Below the pieces are notes generated by a model. The model was not told where the DNA came from. It did no database searches and saw nothing but the letters and a program-made list of their open reading frames with translations. A stretch of DNA of 64,000 bases, taken from contig JARHVA010003261.1 of NCBI GenBank assembly GCA_037957365.1, forward strand, positions 1,410,001-1,474,000. The letters are read 5' to 3'. Each line of letters starts with the position of its first letter. Position 1 is the first letter of the stretch. The translations under genes and the position numbers were made by a program. Origin of the DNA: Torreya grandis. Its lineage: Eukaryota > Streptophyta > Pinopsida > Cupressales > Taxaceae. Below, piece by piece: positions 1 to 11,376 of the stretch.

Positions 1-289
<289 letters not shown>

Positions 290-1499
290 ATTTTTTCCCC
301 TTTCAATATTATGCCAATCTTTATATTTTTAATAAAATGAATAATCCATGCTATGTTATGAAGTCAAAAATAATGTTCATGAAAAAAATTATAAAAAGCT
401 AAGCCATGTCCCATAGAGTCGTTCCATAATTAGATTTTTATTATGGAAAGGAGAATTAATGGTATGCCTAGGAAAAATAATGAACGAAGCTAACAAGATA
501 TTTTAACTCCATAAATTTTCAATTCAAGCCCTGGATGTTATTATTCCATTACTATGCTTGGACCAAGGAATACAAATAATATGTCCAGGAAGATAAATAT
601 GATAATACATATAATACAAAATCTTAATTTTTATATAAAAATAACTCCATATAGTCCTCAAGATATAGTGAACTAATTATTTCAAGACAAGACGTAATAA
701 TAAAATTATGGGAATTAAGTCTTAGTATAATCACCTAAGGAGGGACTCCTTCAATGATAAAACATAATAGGGAGATGAAGAAGTTTAAATCCAACAATAC
801 TCAAGAGGATGGGAAACACAATCCCAAACTTGTAAATTGACACTAAAGCACATGACATAATCAGGGATGATTATTGATCCCAAAACTCATTAAGTCCAAT
901 CAAAATGAAAAATAATGACACAAGTGATCATGAAGACAAAAGAACAAAGTCACCAAATCAAAGGAATTGATATGAACCATGGCTTTAACTATCACCTTGA
1001 TATTTTCCTATCGGTACTAACCCAACTAATCATAATCTTTCCTTATTTTCCCATTGACCAAAGTGCACCAATAAGCCTATCTCACTCAACCTATTCCTAT
1101 AAACACTGAACAAAACATCAGCATCACCTACTTCAAAAATATACATCAATAGTAATAACATTTGATATGAATAAAATAAAAGAATATGTCATAACTGTAA
1201 TAAGCATATACATCTTATAAATAATTCAACATAGTAAATATCATAGTGTCTTGAAATAAAGTAATCAACTATAGTGAGTAGTCATAATGTTAATCAACCA
1301 AAATGATCTTGCAAGGTTAACATGCTAATAATAATAAAATGCTCCTTGGGGTAGGGTCATAACATTTTTCTACCTAGACTTGAATCTGAAACATAACATT
1401 AGAGATGACAATAACATTATTATTCACTAAAAAATATTTGTCCATAGCTTCATTATTAAAAATAGCATAGCTCTTAGTTTTACATATATGAAAAATAAT
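290..1499. other. AT-rich stretch, nothing recognised
   Basis: About 1.2 kb of AT-rich sequence with stops in all frames. No domain, LTR end or strong repeat was seen. It could contain the 3' untranslated end of the minus-strand LINE to its right, but no poly(A)/poly(T) junction or target-site duplication is clear. Confidence 0.5.
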
Positions 1500-3000
1500 A
1501 TTAGCATGAAATATCTACCAAAAATAGTTAGATCTTGTAGTTAAACATGGCTAATTCCCTAAGAAGAAACATTTTATAGGTAAATAATTATGGAATAAAA
1601 TGTTGAAAATGGTATGAATCTATTTCCAAGCTAATTGAACGTGGTGGTAAAACTAAAAAAAAATGTTTCAAGTTCTTAGCTTGAGGACAAGCAACACAAA
1701 TTTTATTTGAAACCCCTATGTTATTGATTTGGTCTCTAACTAGTAGGCCCTGGTAAAGGATGCACCAAATAAAATGATATTTTTCTATCTCAATGTTGGT
1801 TTTCTAAATATTTAAAAAACATTCTAGCCCATATGACATATAGAGACCTTAACTTCCATAAGTAGTTGAGGGATTCACTTTGAATATGTTGAGGTGTAAT
1901 AAGATGATATGCAATATAGGTTTTGTATTGGTTGAAAGGAGTATCAATAGGCCAATGACAATTATTTCACCATGGGACTCAATTTGAAATGCTGAGTTTA
2001 CGGAGATAAACATTAGGTATGGAATTTTGATTTTCATGAATTGACTTTGCAAAGCTAGTATTTGAACCTTAGCATATCCCATGAAATCAACATATGAGAA
2101 ACCATGTAGAAGATGTCACCATCATTATTTATTCATTTTTTAAAAAATTTAAGTTTATTGATATAGTTAACCACAATAAATGTTATTGTATAGAAATTTA
2201 CTATGGGAGCCCACTAGAGGGAGTGAGAATTATTAGAAAGACTACTTGTGAAACCATATCCAACCCAAATGAGGTTAAGTTTGATAAATTTGTATGGTTT
2301 TCATATGATTTTTCCCATAAAGATGTCACCAATCTAAGATGGAACATGGTAAAGAATAATATTGTGAAAATCAAGGCCCTTCCATGTCTTTCAACCAAGA
2401 GGGGTTTCTTGGGTAATATAGTGCTTTAATAGAACCTTCCAAGATTCATTGCCTTTTAGACATCAACTGATCCATTTGACATGTAGAGAATTGATTTAGT
2501 GTCTATTTTTAATGATCCCAAGGCCCTCAAATTATTTATACCTACAATAGATATCCTAGAAGACCCTTATGGAAACCCCAATGGCCTTTTGAATTAGCCC
2601 AAATAAATTACCTCAATATCTTATTCAACTTGGTATAGATAAATTTACAAGTAGCCCAATAAGAAGAATAATACACATGGGTAAAAATCCATCACTTTGA
2701 ATAAAAATCGGTACTTATCTATTATAAAATGAGGTTTTGTGATTGAATAGAAGATATTTTTTTCAATTCTTTGATCAACATATGACCAAATCTTAGAATG
2801 GAGACCTGAAAAGAAATGTGTGTGACCATAAACTTAAATTATACACTTGGGATGATCCATTGATTCTTTCTCCACTCATTATATGAGTCTGATGTAAGAT
2901 AAAAAAATTTCAAGGCACTCCACGGCATTCTTGAATGAATATTTTTCCTCCAAAATCATAAGCAAAGAATCATCCACAAAAATTCCTTTGATGAACTATC
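1500..3000 (-). pseudogene. LINE-a, 3' part of ORF2 (RT end, linker and zf-RVT-like domain)
   Basis: Decayed reverse-transcriptase ORF2 of a plant LINE. Reading the minus strand from right to left, the RT active-site block appears as FVDD at 2969-2980, followed by the family's downstream Asn-Ala-Val-Glu-Cys-Leu-Glu-Ile-Phe segment. Next come a Ser-Tyr-Trp-Ala-Thr-Cys-Lys segment with Phe-Ile-Trp-Ala-Asn-Ser near 2610-2690, a Gly-Leu-Gly-Ile-Ile segment near 2520 and a Lys-Gly-Asn-Glu-Ser-Trp-Lys-Val segment near 2430. A zf-RVT-like domain with a CVAC pair and a downstream His lies at about 1665-1790. The same order is seen in the two other LINEs in the window. Stops and frame changes are frequent and the RT is truncated upstream of the palm. 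The domain order is seen directly; assignment to plant L1-type LINEs is from family knowledge. Confidence 0.85.
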
Positions 3001-3002
3001 GA

Positions 3003-3405
3003 TCATAATGGGGGAGAGATATTCCTTTCACCAAAACTCTTGATGAGTAGTTTCCCAAAAATTAATTGAATCCTTATGCATCTATGTAAAATATGTACAT
3101 GATCAAGGGGATATTCTTGAATTCTATCTCTGAAGCTATGTAGAATCTCATCTTTATTAACAATTAGTTTTTCATTGTTAAGTAGAGGGATGGTGTCCCA
3201 ATTTCTACCTTGTGTATCATCTTAATCTTGGTTATATTGCTCATATTCAGATGCATTATCACTAAAATCCAAATAATCAGGGTGTGAAGGATCAATGATG
3301 AGAGTTATAACTAGTCCCTTATCCATAATATAAGCTCAAATATAAGGAATCTAAATATGCTCAATAGGATTGCCACCTAGCCTAACATTTCTTACTAATG
3401 GAAGA
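3003..3405 (-). pseudogene. Coding-like segment upstream of LINE-a, family unknown
   Basis: One minus-strand frame stays open for about 130 codons with three stops. It includes a hydrophilic, acidic run (Asp-Pro-Ser-His-Pro-Asp-Tyr-Leu-Asp-Phe-Ser-Asp, about 3255-3290) and a charged helical part (about 3040-3180). Its end overlaps, in another frame, the Ile-Ser-Leu-Pro-His segment that precedes the LINE-a RT motif. It may be a piece of LINE ORF1 or of the ORF1-ORF2 region joined to the RT by deletion, or an unrelated relic. I do not recognise the domain. Confidence 0.4.
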
Positions 3406-3959
3406 GAGATAACATTTTTAGATGGAATATAGTAAACAAAGTGAAATAAGGTTGTTAAAATAGAATGTATGAAATCTAAAAAAAATTTAATCAACAAATG
3501 AAAATTAGAAAAATAAAGATATAAACCCTATGAGCATCTAGGGTTATAGTTTAAGTAATGTTTGATGTACATTTGGTTCACTAAATATTTTAACCATTTA
3601 AGACTTAGAAACTATAAATTATATGTTTGTTAAGGAGATTATTATGCTAAATTAGGGTGACAATATTTAATAAATACAACCACTAATTTATTAAAAAAAT
3701 GACTAACTTTGACCTTTGTAAAAATAGAAATAAGTAATGCAAGTAGTAACTTATTTGGAAAATAATTGAGATGGATAATCTGAAGGATGGAAACAAAGGC
3801 AAAAACTAGTTTAAGTATCACAAATAGGATCCTAAGATTAGAATCCCTCCTCAATAGTAATACCCTAATAGACAGTAGTACCATTATTAGATATATGGTG
3901 GTAATGTCCATATTTTGGTAATAGTGTCCTTTGTGTAGGACTATCCCTATTTATGATTA
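3406..3959. other. AT-rich stretch, nothing recognised
   Basis: About 550 bases of AT-rich sequence. An open frame of about 90 codons on the minus strand (3642-3911) is hydrophobic, of low complexity and resembles no known family. I see no repeat boundary or promoter here. Confidence 0.4.
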
Positions 3960-5240
3960 TATGTGCATGAAATATATTAGTGATATACTGTCCATTACTC
4001 ATGAACAAATCTAAATATTTTTTTTTGGTGCTCATAATTAAATTGTTGAGTAGAATTGTAAAAGTATATAGACAATACAATTCACTTACATCCTTATTGA
4101 AAATTATGACATTAAAATTATGTTTAAAACTTTTTTCAACTAAAATGTCATTAAAAGGGATACAATAACTCATAAATAAAGTGAGACAATAAATAGTAAT
4201 ATAAAAAACACACAAAATATGATATAGATATGATTTTTAACACCCAATTAATCTTTAAAAAAGACATGGATCATTTAAATCATGTATTTACTTGTTTAAA
4301 TAATAAATAAATAGAAGTCAAAACATATTTTGATAAATTTGTATGATTTTTCATTGTTATTTTACTCTTGATTATAGAGTCAAATTTATTTATATTTAGG
4401 ATCAATCATACAAATATTCACAATAAAAAAATTGGTGCATAGAAAATTTTCTCATTGATTTAGGAGCTCTTATATATGTTAAAATCATAAGGTTACCTTA
4501 TTGGTATGTTCTTGGATCTATAAACATACATAGATGAGTACAACAACTTTATCATCAATGAAAACTATTAAAAGTAAGCTTAATTATTGAATATAGTACC
4601 GTTCCTAAATTTATAATATTAAACAAAAATTAAAATGATGAAAAATCTTAAATAAATACCATATATGTTTTTCATTAAGAAGGATATCAAAAATATATAT
4701 ATATCCTCCAATCGATGATCTTTACAATCATTCTTGTCATATATACTCTCCATTGCTCATAAACAAATCTCAAAAAAACAAAAAAAAATTATAACGATTA
4801 AATTATATTGCAAGATAATTAAAACGTGTAGATAATACAATTCTCTTATATCCTTAAAAATTGTGATATCAAAATAACCTTTGAGCTCTTTCAACTAAAA
4901 ATGTGTAAAAGATAATAAATTGAAATAATAAATAATCATACAACAACACCTAAAATATAATTTAGAAATATTTTTTAACAAAAAGATAATCATCCCTCCC
5001 TCCAAAAAAATAAAAAATAAATAAAATAAAATCAATCAATCAATCCTTTAAACCATGGGTTTACATGATGAAATAAAAATTAAAAAATAACATATAGAAA
5101 GCAAAACACATTTTGACCATTTTTTACAATTTGTAATGATATTTTGTCTTGATTATAGAAACATGTGTACTTATATTTAATCACATTTATAAATATAAAA
5201 ATCTAATAAAAAATTAGTATAAAAACTTTGATTACATTGG
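3960..5240. repeat. Two-copy tandem duplication, period about 757 bp
   Basis: The stretch beginning near 3985 (tactgtccattactcatgaa) recurs near 4741 with a few differences, and the similarity follows for about 450-500 bases in each copy. Shared landmarks are a run of A or T after 'acaaatct', 'gacaatacaattc' versus 'gataatacaattc', 'tttcaactaaaa', and the 'cttgattatag' segments near 4370 and 5147. The copies have diverged by many substitutions and short indels. No coding capacity was seen. Confidence 0.7.
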
Positions 5241-6439
5241 ATTTAAAAAACAATTAAAATTGTCATCATTATTATATAGAATCTTTTTTAAGACTATAAT
5301 TAATTGTTTTTAATGTATGACATACATATATATAAATAGCTAAGAAAATTATTAGAAATAAAAAAATAGTTTAAATTAATATTTAAAATTATAATTTTTC
5401 TTAATCTTTTTAAACTACAAAAGACAACTCTTCATATTTAAATATTTTTTTAGATTATTTTTGTTTTTAGAAATAAAAGAACAATTCTGTCATAAATTGT
5501 TATAATAGTCATATTATTTTTATTTATTTATTTTTATGTTGAAAGGCCCAAATGTTTTTGTTTAAGTAATAAGGGATATCTTGATCTATCAAGATTTGAG
5601 TTTTTATTTTCTATGATTATAAATCTCTCAACCTAGAAAAGATTTTACGTTCTATTCTAGGTAATTATATAATAGACTTAGATTTTTTATTTTGAATAAT
5701 TATAGATTTCTCAATGCATCATGACTTGATTTCTATTTTGATTAATTATATGTATCTCATTCTATCAAGACAACTTAAGTTTTAAATGGATAACAATAAT
5801 TAACTCATTGTTAGATTTATTTCTAATTTACATAATAATGATAGTCTAAATCCATTAAAACTAAAACATTTATTAAAAATAATTATAGAATACTCAACCC
5901 ACTGAAATTGAATCTTTGCCAATTAGATGACTCTAATATCATTATTATTATAATAAATTTAAACCAAATTGAATTCTTAATGAGCTACACTAATGACCAA
6001 TGTTCAAATTTTTTGTTGTGAATGAAGACCATCCCATGGTAGGTTGATGGAAAAGGATGGCTAAGAGATAACTATCCCATAGTGTTATGAAGGGATTTGG
6101 TGTTGGATGTTATAACTAAATAATATGATTAATATGATTAATGTGAGATGTGGGGTCTTCAATAATCATTTAAATCAGTTTGATGTGTTCATCAAATTTG
6201 TAGATATTGAATTTACTCCATTATATGTGTCGGTGGACCCTACTACTTTTAAGATCATTTTTATTAGCCTTTTTAGATAGAAAATTTATATTGACTAATA
6301 TTTTAAAAAGATCTTGATTATTATATTTTGAGATTTGATCTACTAGGGTTTCCATTGTGTGATTTTTTTCCCACTTTTCATACCACCATTATAGGACTTT
6401 ATAGAGGTTCTACAAATTTATTGCACTTTGCACTCAACC
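5241..6439. other. AT-rich stretch with weak short repeats
   Basis: No gene recognised. Between about 5585 and 5775 there are three loose copies of a motif containing 'gattttttattttgaataattatagatttctca'-like words (each roughly 45-50 bases), suggesting an old minisatellite. Downstream of 5960 the composition becomes less AT-rich, approaching the LINE that starts near 6440. Confidence 0.35.
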
Positions 6440-8911
6440 TTATGGGTGGGATAACCTTATATAATGACTTCTCCATTTTTAACTACAACTGATGTTGTAG
6501 GAGATAAGAGAAATGGTGAAGAAGAGATATTTCAAATTTGTCCCAAAGGTCTTCAAAAAGGTATTATCTTTGCCCTTCCTACTTAACTAGAGGTAGGTCT
6601 AGCTGGTAATGTTATTGAACAAGCATGAAAATGGTATCAAAAAATTTCCTTTTTTGATTAATTTATTGGCTGAGAGCCCTCAAAATAGTCTCTTAAGAAT
6701 TGATTTTCTTTCCACTAGGAGCCAAAATTCATCCATGTGGTTAACATTAGAAATATCACACAATGATTTTTCATACTTACCTTTAAAGATCCATTTGAAG
6801 CTAAATACCTCCTTGACAAATCATGTTGTTGGTTTATTTAAACCACACTCATGATTTTATCCAGGTGATACCATGATTTTAATGTCACTAACCAAGCCTT
6901 CCTTCGGGTCCCCATATGGGTTAAACTTCTCAACTTGTTGGTGAACCTATGGGCCTCTATGAATCAAATTATCAAGCCCATTGGAAACATTATGTTCCTT
7001 GAGAAATTGAAAGTGTTTTGTTCCCAAACTAAAAAATGGGTTTGTATTCAGGTGGACCTTTCCAAAGACTAGAAGGAATTTATTAATATTCAGGTAGGTG
7101 ACAATCATTGGTCATAAAACATTATGTCCTTAAACTTGCCTAACACTTAATTTTCTTTATGTGTCTTACTAATGTATTGAAGATTGATCCCTTATGGCAC
7201 ATTCAAAGTGTTATTTTACCTCTCTATAGACTATGAAGCCCAAGGCAGAAGACAATAGGGATGGTTAGACCATAATCCATTTCAGGAAGCCTTAGCCATA
7301 GCTAAATTCTTCCTCCCATATGTCAAGCCTTCTTTGAAGATACGTAATATACCTCCCTCCATTATTTTATTCAACTAGTCCCAACATAACATAATTTGAA
7401 AATAGTTCCCAAGATTCCTTGGTCCCTATCACCAGGATATCCTCAATCAGTGGCTCAATTTTGAGGTGTTCATGTATCGCACTCCATTGTGGTGGTGATT
7501 TTAATTGAGATGACCAAGGGTATAAACACCACTCTGTTAGGCCAAGAGTCTTTTCTAGCCCAAACTAGCACAATAGTGTTGTTGTGATAGTGGATTTTTA
7601 GGATGGACAAAGGGAATTCCACATGGATCATGTCTCCCAATGAACTATCTATGTGGTCAAGGTGGTGTGATGGGTGTGAGGCATAGCAATTTACTAAGGT
7701 ACATGTTTTATCATTTTTTATCACATGGGTTTGACACATGGTGAAAAACAAAAGAGGTCACATGGGAGATGAAGATAGGAATAACACTATTGGGTGTTTG
7801 GACTCACTTGTGGAAGTGGGGCACCAATTTTGGAGTGACATGAAAGTGGCCCATGATCCTATCTAATGGATCTAGTGGAGAATCCATTTTGTTGACCTTT
7901 GGGAGAAGAAGACAAGAAGAGCATTAGTGCTTCTTGTCCTCACTTATGCAGTTAAGTACAATGGTTAGAGCCATATATAGGTGGCACTTGTCCTTATCTA
8001 GTTGAGGATCCACTTTAGAGATTTTTGTACATGATGACAAATACAATGGAGACCAAATCAAACCCCCACTATGTGATTGGTGCATTTTATATCCAAATCA
8101 CATGGGTGGCTTTTAGAGAATTTTCCAAGTATAATAGATTCCTCTATAAAATATCTGTGCACTCACCTCTCATGAAATAGACTCTTTAGAACTTGTTTTT
8201 TTTCAAGAAGTTAAAATTGTAGGTTTTATTCTATAGACTTTTGTGCATTGTATTCAACATGATAATACCCAATTTTCCACTCTACATGAATACAGATGTG
8301 GTGGCATAGGAATATCATTGTTGTCTAAGTTTCCCCCATTAATAATTTCCATGGGAAAAGACCTTTCACATCAATTTTTTTTTCTTTTAGACATTGATTG
8401 CCATGCATTTGGCATCCTTAATATTTATGCTACTAATGTTGGTCCTGATAGATCTATACTTTGGTATTCCTTGGCTAGTAACCTCCCCTACCATGTGGAT
8501 CATTTATGGGGATTTTAATGTGTTTGAAAGTTCCAAGGATAAAGTCGATGCCTTGTCTATGTGGTGGTGCATTAAATAATGTGAAATGTGGTATTATTTC
8601 AAGAATAAATGGGGTCTTGTCAACCCTGTCCTTTGATGACACTCAATTAACAAAATATTTTGGTTGAAATGGTGTAACTATCACACTGGTGATAACTCCA
8701 TGATAAAAAATATCTAATATTATATGATTTAAAAGTAAAATATTTTCTATCTATCCAACATTAATGGCCATCCTATCACTATCTTTTCTTACTTGGTTCT
8801 CTTTGATCATTCTCCTATCTCCTATAGATTGGAATGGTTAATAAGACAATACAAGGTTCCACATGATCATTTCATCCTTACTAATTATATTATAATCCAT
8901 ACTTGCATTTA
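6440..8911 (+). pseudogene. LINE-b, 5' half: ORF1 (DUF4283-like) and APE-type endonuclease
   Basis: Decayed plant LINE on the plus strand. At about 6765-6960 a frame reads as a DUF4283-like ORF1 domain: an FFILTF start, an aromatic Trp-Tyr-His-Asp-Phe-Asn block, then VPIWVKLLNL. It continues to a Val-Asp-Leu-Ser-Lys-Asp block near 7050-7105. From about 8170 an endonuclease/exonuclease/phosphatase-type domain follows: a Gln-Glu-Val-Lys catalytic-Glu block, GGIGISLLSKF, GILNIYATN and GDFNVFESSKDKVD (about 8503-8560), then the WCNYHTGDN block near 8665-8695 and the SDHSP-like ending (FDHSPISYRLEW, about 8800-8840). Many stops and shifts interrupt it. A Ty3 element is inserted at 8912; the RT half resumes after 11376. 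In ORF1, 7110-8150 is too decayed to assign. Confidence 0.85.
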
Positions 8912-9255
8912 TGCCCTTAATCTATACTACATCTAGGGATATGAGGGGATGACTTTTGGCTTACATGTCTTCATATTAGCTTGTTATATTTCTCAATGTT
9001 CTTAGTATGTTTGTATTATGAAAAAACCATGGCTAAGTAGAGTATATATATTAGTTAGTGGTTAGTATTTTATCATTATATTGTGAATTATGGTCTTCTT
9101 TCATTACTATGGAGGTTTCCCCTTTGAAGTGGCTCAGTCATAATATTCAAGTATTTTATTCTCTCTACAATTATTTTTGTGGATTCACTTATTTTGCTCT
9201 TAATTTTTCCATATATAACTCTAATATTACAAATCATGTAAGTAATTTCCTTACA
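8912..9255 (+). repeat. 5' LTR of the Ty3 chromovirus
   Basis: Begins tgcccttaatctatactac and ends gtaagtaatttccttaca. It aligns along its whole length with 11033-11376, sharing words such as catctagggatatga, cttcatattagctt, agtggttagt and taatttccttaca. The start could instead be eight bases to the left (tgcattta), since the terminal few bases are diverged. Confidence 0.88.
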
Positions 9256-9257
9256 AG

Positions 9258-9270
9258 TGGTATTAGAGCA
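9258..9270 (+). other. Primer binding site, initiator tRNA-Met type
   Basis: tggtattagagca lies two bases after the 5' LTR. It differs by one base from the usual plant TGGTATCAGAGC site complementary to the 3' end of initiator tRNA-Met, which primes minus-strand DNA synthesis in many plant LTR elements. Confidence 0.85.
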
Positions 9271-9699
9271 TTGATTGGGAAAGTTTCTATGATGTATTTT
9301 TTTAGATGTAGCATCCCGAGCACCAAAAGGCTAAAAAAACATAGCTTGTGATCTTGGAAGAATAGATTTTTTTCATCACTGTAATATTGTTCATGAGGTT
9401 TTTTATAAAAAAAGTAAAAAAATATTTACCTTGTGTAAATTATTATTCATTGGATTCATCTTTATGAGATGATTATAATGGTATGTTCTAATGGTACACT
9501 TTTTGGGTCAAACAATTTCACCCTTGTACATAATAGAAGTAGTTGGATTCATCTCAGAGAGATGATGGCAACAGTATATTCCACCAATACATTTTTTGGG
9601 TATATAAAACCCTCTTAGGGTTTGTGTATGGCCGGTCCAAACACTAATAGATGAGATAAAGGGAAAGAAACTCCATAAAATCCTCACAAGGATGACATG

Positions 9700-11000
9700 G
9701 AATCTAAAACTTATGATCCATCTATTTTAGACATAGTTTAACAGCTTAAGTTAAAATTTCAAGGCATAGTGAAAAAAGATTATTTTGATACTATCCAAAG
9801 GGACATTACATGCAAGATTTATTTTCAGAAGGACTCAAAGGGGATGTTTAGAAATATGTGATTGAATGCATGGTATGCCAACAAAATAAAAATGAAACCC
9901 TTAAGACCCTAGGTCTTTTGTAGCCTTTATCCATCCTTAGCCATCATTAGGAAGAAGTTCTCATGGATTTAATTATGGGCTTACCCAGGTCTGAGGGTAA
10001 AATTGTTATCATGGTAGTTGTGGATCAACTCACCAAGTATTCTCATTTTTCCTCTTTATCATAGCCATTTATTTCCAATAAAGTAGCTTCTTCTTTTCTC
10101 AATATAGTTTAAAATTTTCATGGGACTCTAAAGATCATTGCAAGTGATTGAGATCTCATATTTACTAGTAATTTTTGGACTATATTATTTGTATGTTTGG
10201 GTACCCAATTGGCTCATAACTCATTCTATCATCCTCAATATGATGAATAAACATAGATAGTCAAAAAATGTCTCGAAGGGTATATTCGTTGTTTTGTTTC
10301 TACCAAACAAGATAAATGGGTTCATTAGATGCCACTTAATGAATGGTGGTATAAGACTTACTTTCACACTTATTCCAAGATGTCTCCCTTTAAGGAATTG
10401 TATTGGTATCACCCCCCATATATCACTATAGTTTTGATAGTGTATCCTAAGGTTTGAGTTACTGAGTAACATTTCACCATGAATAGGAGGTGTTAGTCAA
10501 ATTATGAGAGAATTTATTAATGACACAAAATCAAATGAAGCAATAAATAGATCAACACCATGGCGAGTTGAATTTTGACATAGCTGATTGGGTCTTTGTG
10601 TGTTTTCATCCATATAATTAAATGTCTCTCAAGTGATATAAAAAGGATAACAAGATATCACCTAATTATTATGGCCATTACCAAATCTTTTACAAAATTG
10701 GTAGTGTGGTTTACAAGCTAGAATTACCCCTAGCAACTCACATGCATTTGGTATTCCATGTATGTGGTCTGAAGAAAGTAATTGACATAACATTTACAAT
10801 CAGATTGAGTTACCTAAATTATATGAAGAAGGTAGAGTTATTATAGAGACTCAAGATATCCTTCATATGTGCACTAAGTAACTACGAACCATAGCCATTA
10901 ATCAATATTTGATCAAATGGAAGAACTTGCATTCTGAAGATGCAACATGGGAGGATGAAGAATTCCCATAGAAATATACTAGTTTGATTCAACATTAATG
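9700..11000 (+). pseudogene. Ty3/gypsy integrase and chromodomain remnant
   Basis: Hand translation gives, in order: the second half of the integrase zinc finger (Cys-Met-Val-Cys-Gln-Gln-Asn-Lys, about 9860), the catalytic-core start with MDLIMGLP and VVVDQLTKYSHF (about 9960-10050), the second catalytic region (a SD-x-DLIF-like block, about 10135-10160), then the degraded part up to about 10450. A linker follows, and at about 10835-10975 a chromodomain with LIKWKNLHSEDATWEDEEF. Chromodomains of this kind mark chromoviruses, whose integrase is guided to heterochromatin. Stops and several frame changes make it non-functional. The catalytic Glu region is too decayed to place. Confidence 0.88.
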
Positions 11001-11010
11001 AAAACATTAT

Positions 11011-11027
11011 TTTGAAGGGAATGGACA
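11011..11027 (+). other. Polypurine tract of the Ty3 element
   Basis: tttgaagggaatggaca just before the 3' LTR; a purine-rich run where plus-strand DNA priming is expected. The exact junction depends on which TG starts the LTR (11028 or 11033). Confidence 0.6.
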
Positions 11028-11032
11028 TGATA

Positions 11033-11376
11033 TGTCCTTAACTTATAGTGCATCTAGGGATATGATTGGTTGACTTGTAGCTTACACATCTTCATATTAG
11101 CTTATTTCATTTCTTGATGTTCTTAGTATGGTCAGCCTATGGAATAACCATGGATAATTATATTATATATAGGAGGTAGTGGTTAGTCTTTTATCATAAT
11201 ATTATGAATTCTATTCTTATTTCATTATTGTGAAGTTTACCCCATCGAAATAACTCAATAATAATATTCAAGTTTCCTACTCTTTCACCAAATATTTTTA
11301 TAGATCTACTCATTCTGATCTTAATTATACCATATATAATTCTACTATTGTGAATCATCTAAGTAATTTCCTTACA
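11033..11376 (+). repeat. 3' LTR of the Ty3 chromovirus
   Basis: Begins tgtccttaacttatagtgca and ends ctaagtaatttccttaca, matching the 5' LTR base by base in layout and exact length. The following sequence (tgacaccattc) is not LTR-related and leads back into LINE-b. Confidence 0.88.

Larger units (their letters stand above)
8912..11376 (+). mobile_element. Internally deleted Ty3/gypsy chromovirus nested in LINE-b
   Basis: A 2465-bp LTR retrotransposon. Two direct repeats of equal length (344 bp, 8912-9255 and 11033-11376) run from TG to CA. The left one is followed after two bases by a primer site of initiator-tRNA type, and the right one is preceded by a purine tract. Inside are only the tail of pol (integrase) and a chromodomain; gag, protease, RT and RNase H are missing, so it is a deletion derivative. 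The two LTRs differ at roughly a fifth of positions by eye, so this is the oldest-looking LTR insertion here. A target-site duplication is not convincing (attta on the left, tgaca on the right). Confidence 0.9.

Noticed and set aside
7470..7751. 93-codon minus-strand frame
   Set aside because: Opposite to LINE-b and without family resemblance; probably chance in decayed ORF1.
9258..9270. tRNA-like piece (also at 47740-47751)
   Set aside because: These are primer binding sites copied from the tRNA 3' end; no tRNA cloverleaf surrounds them.
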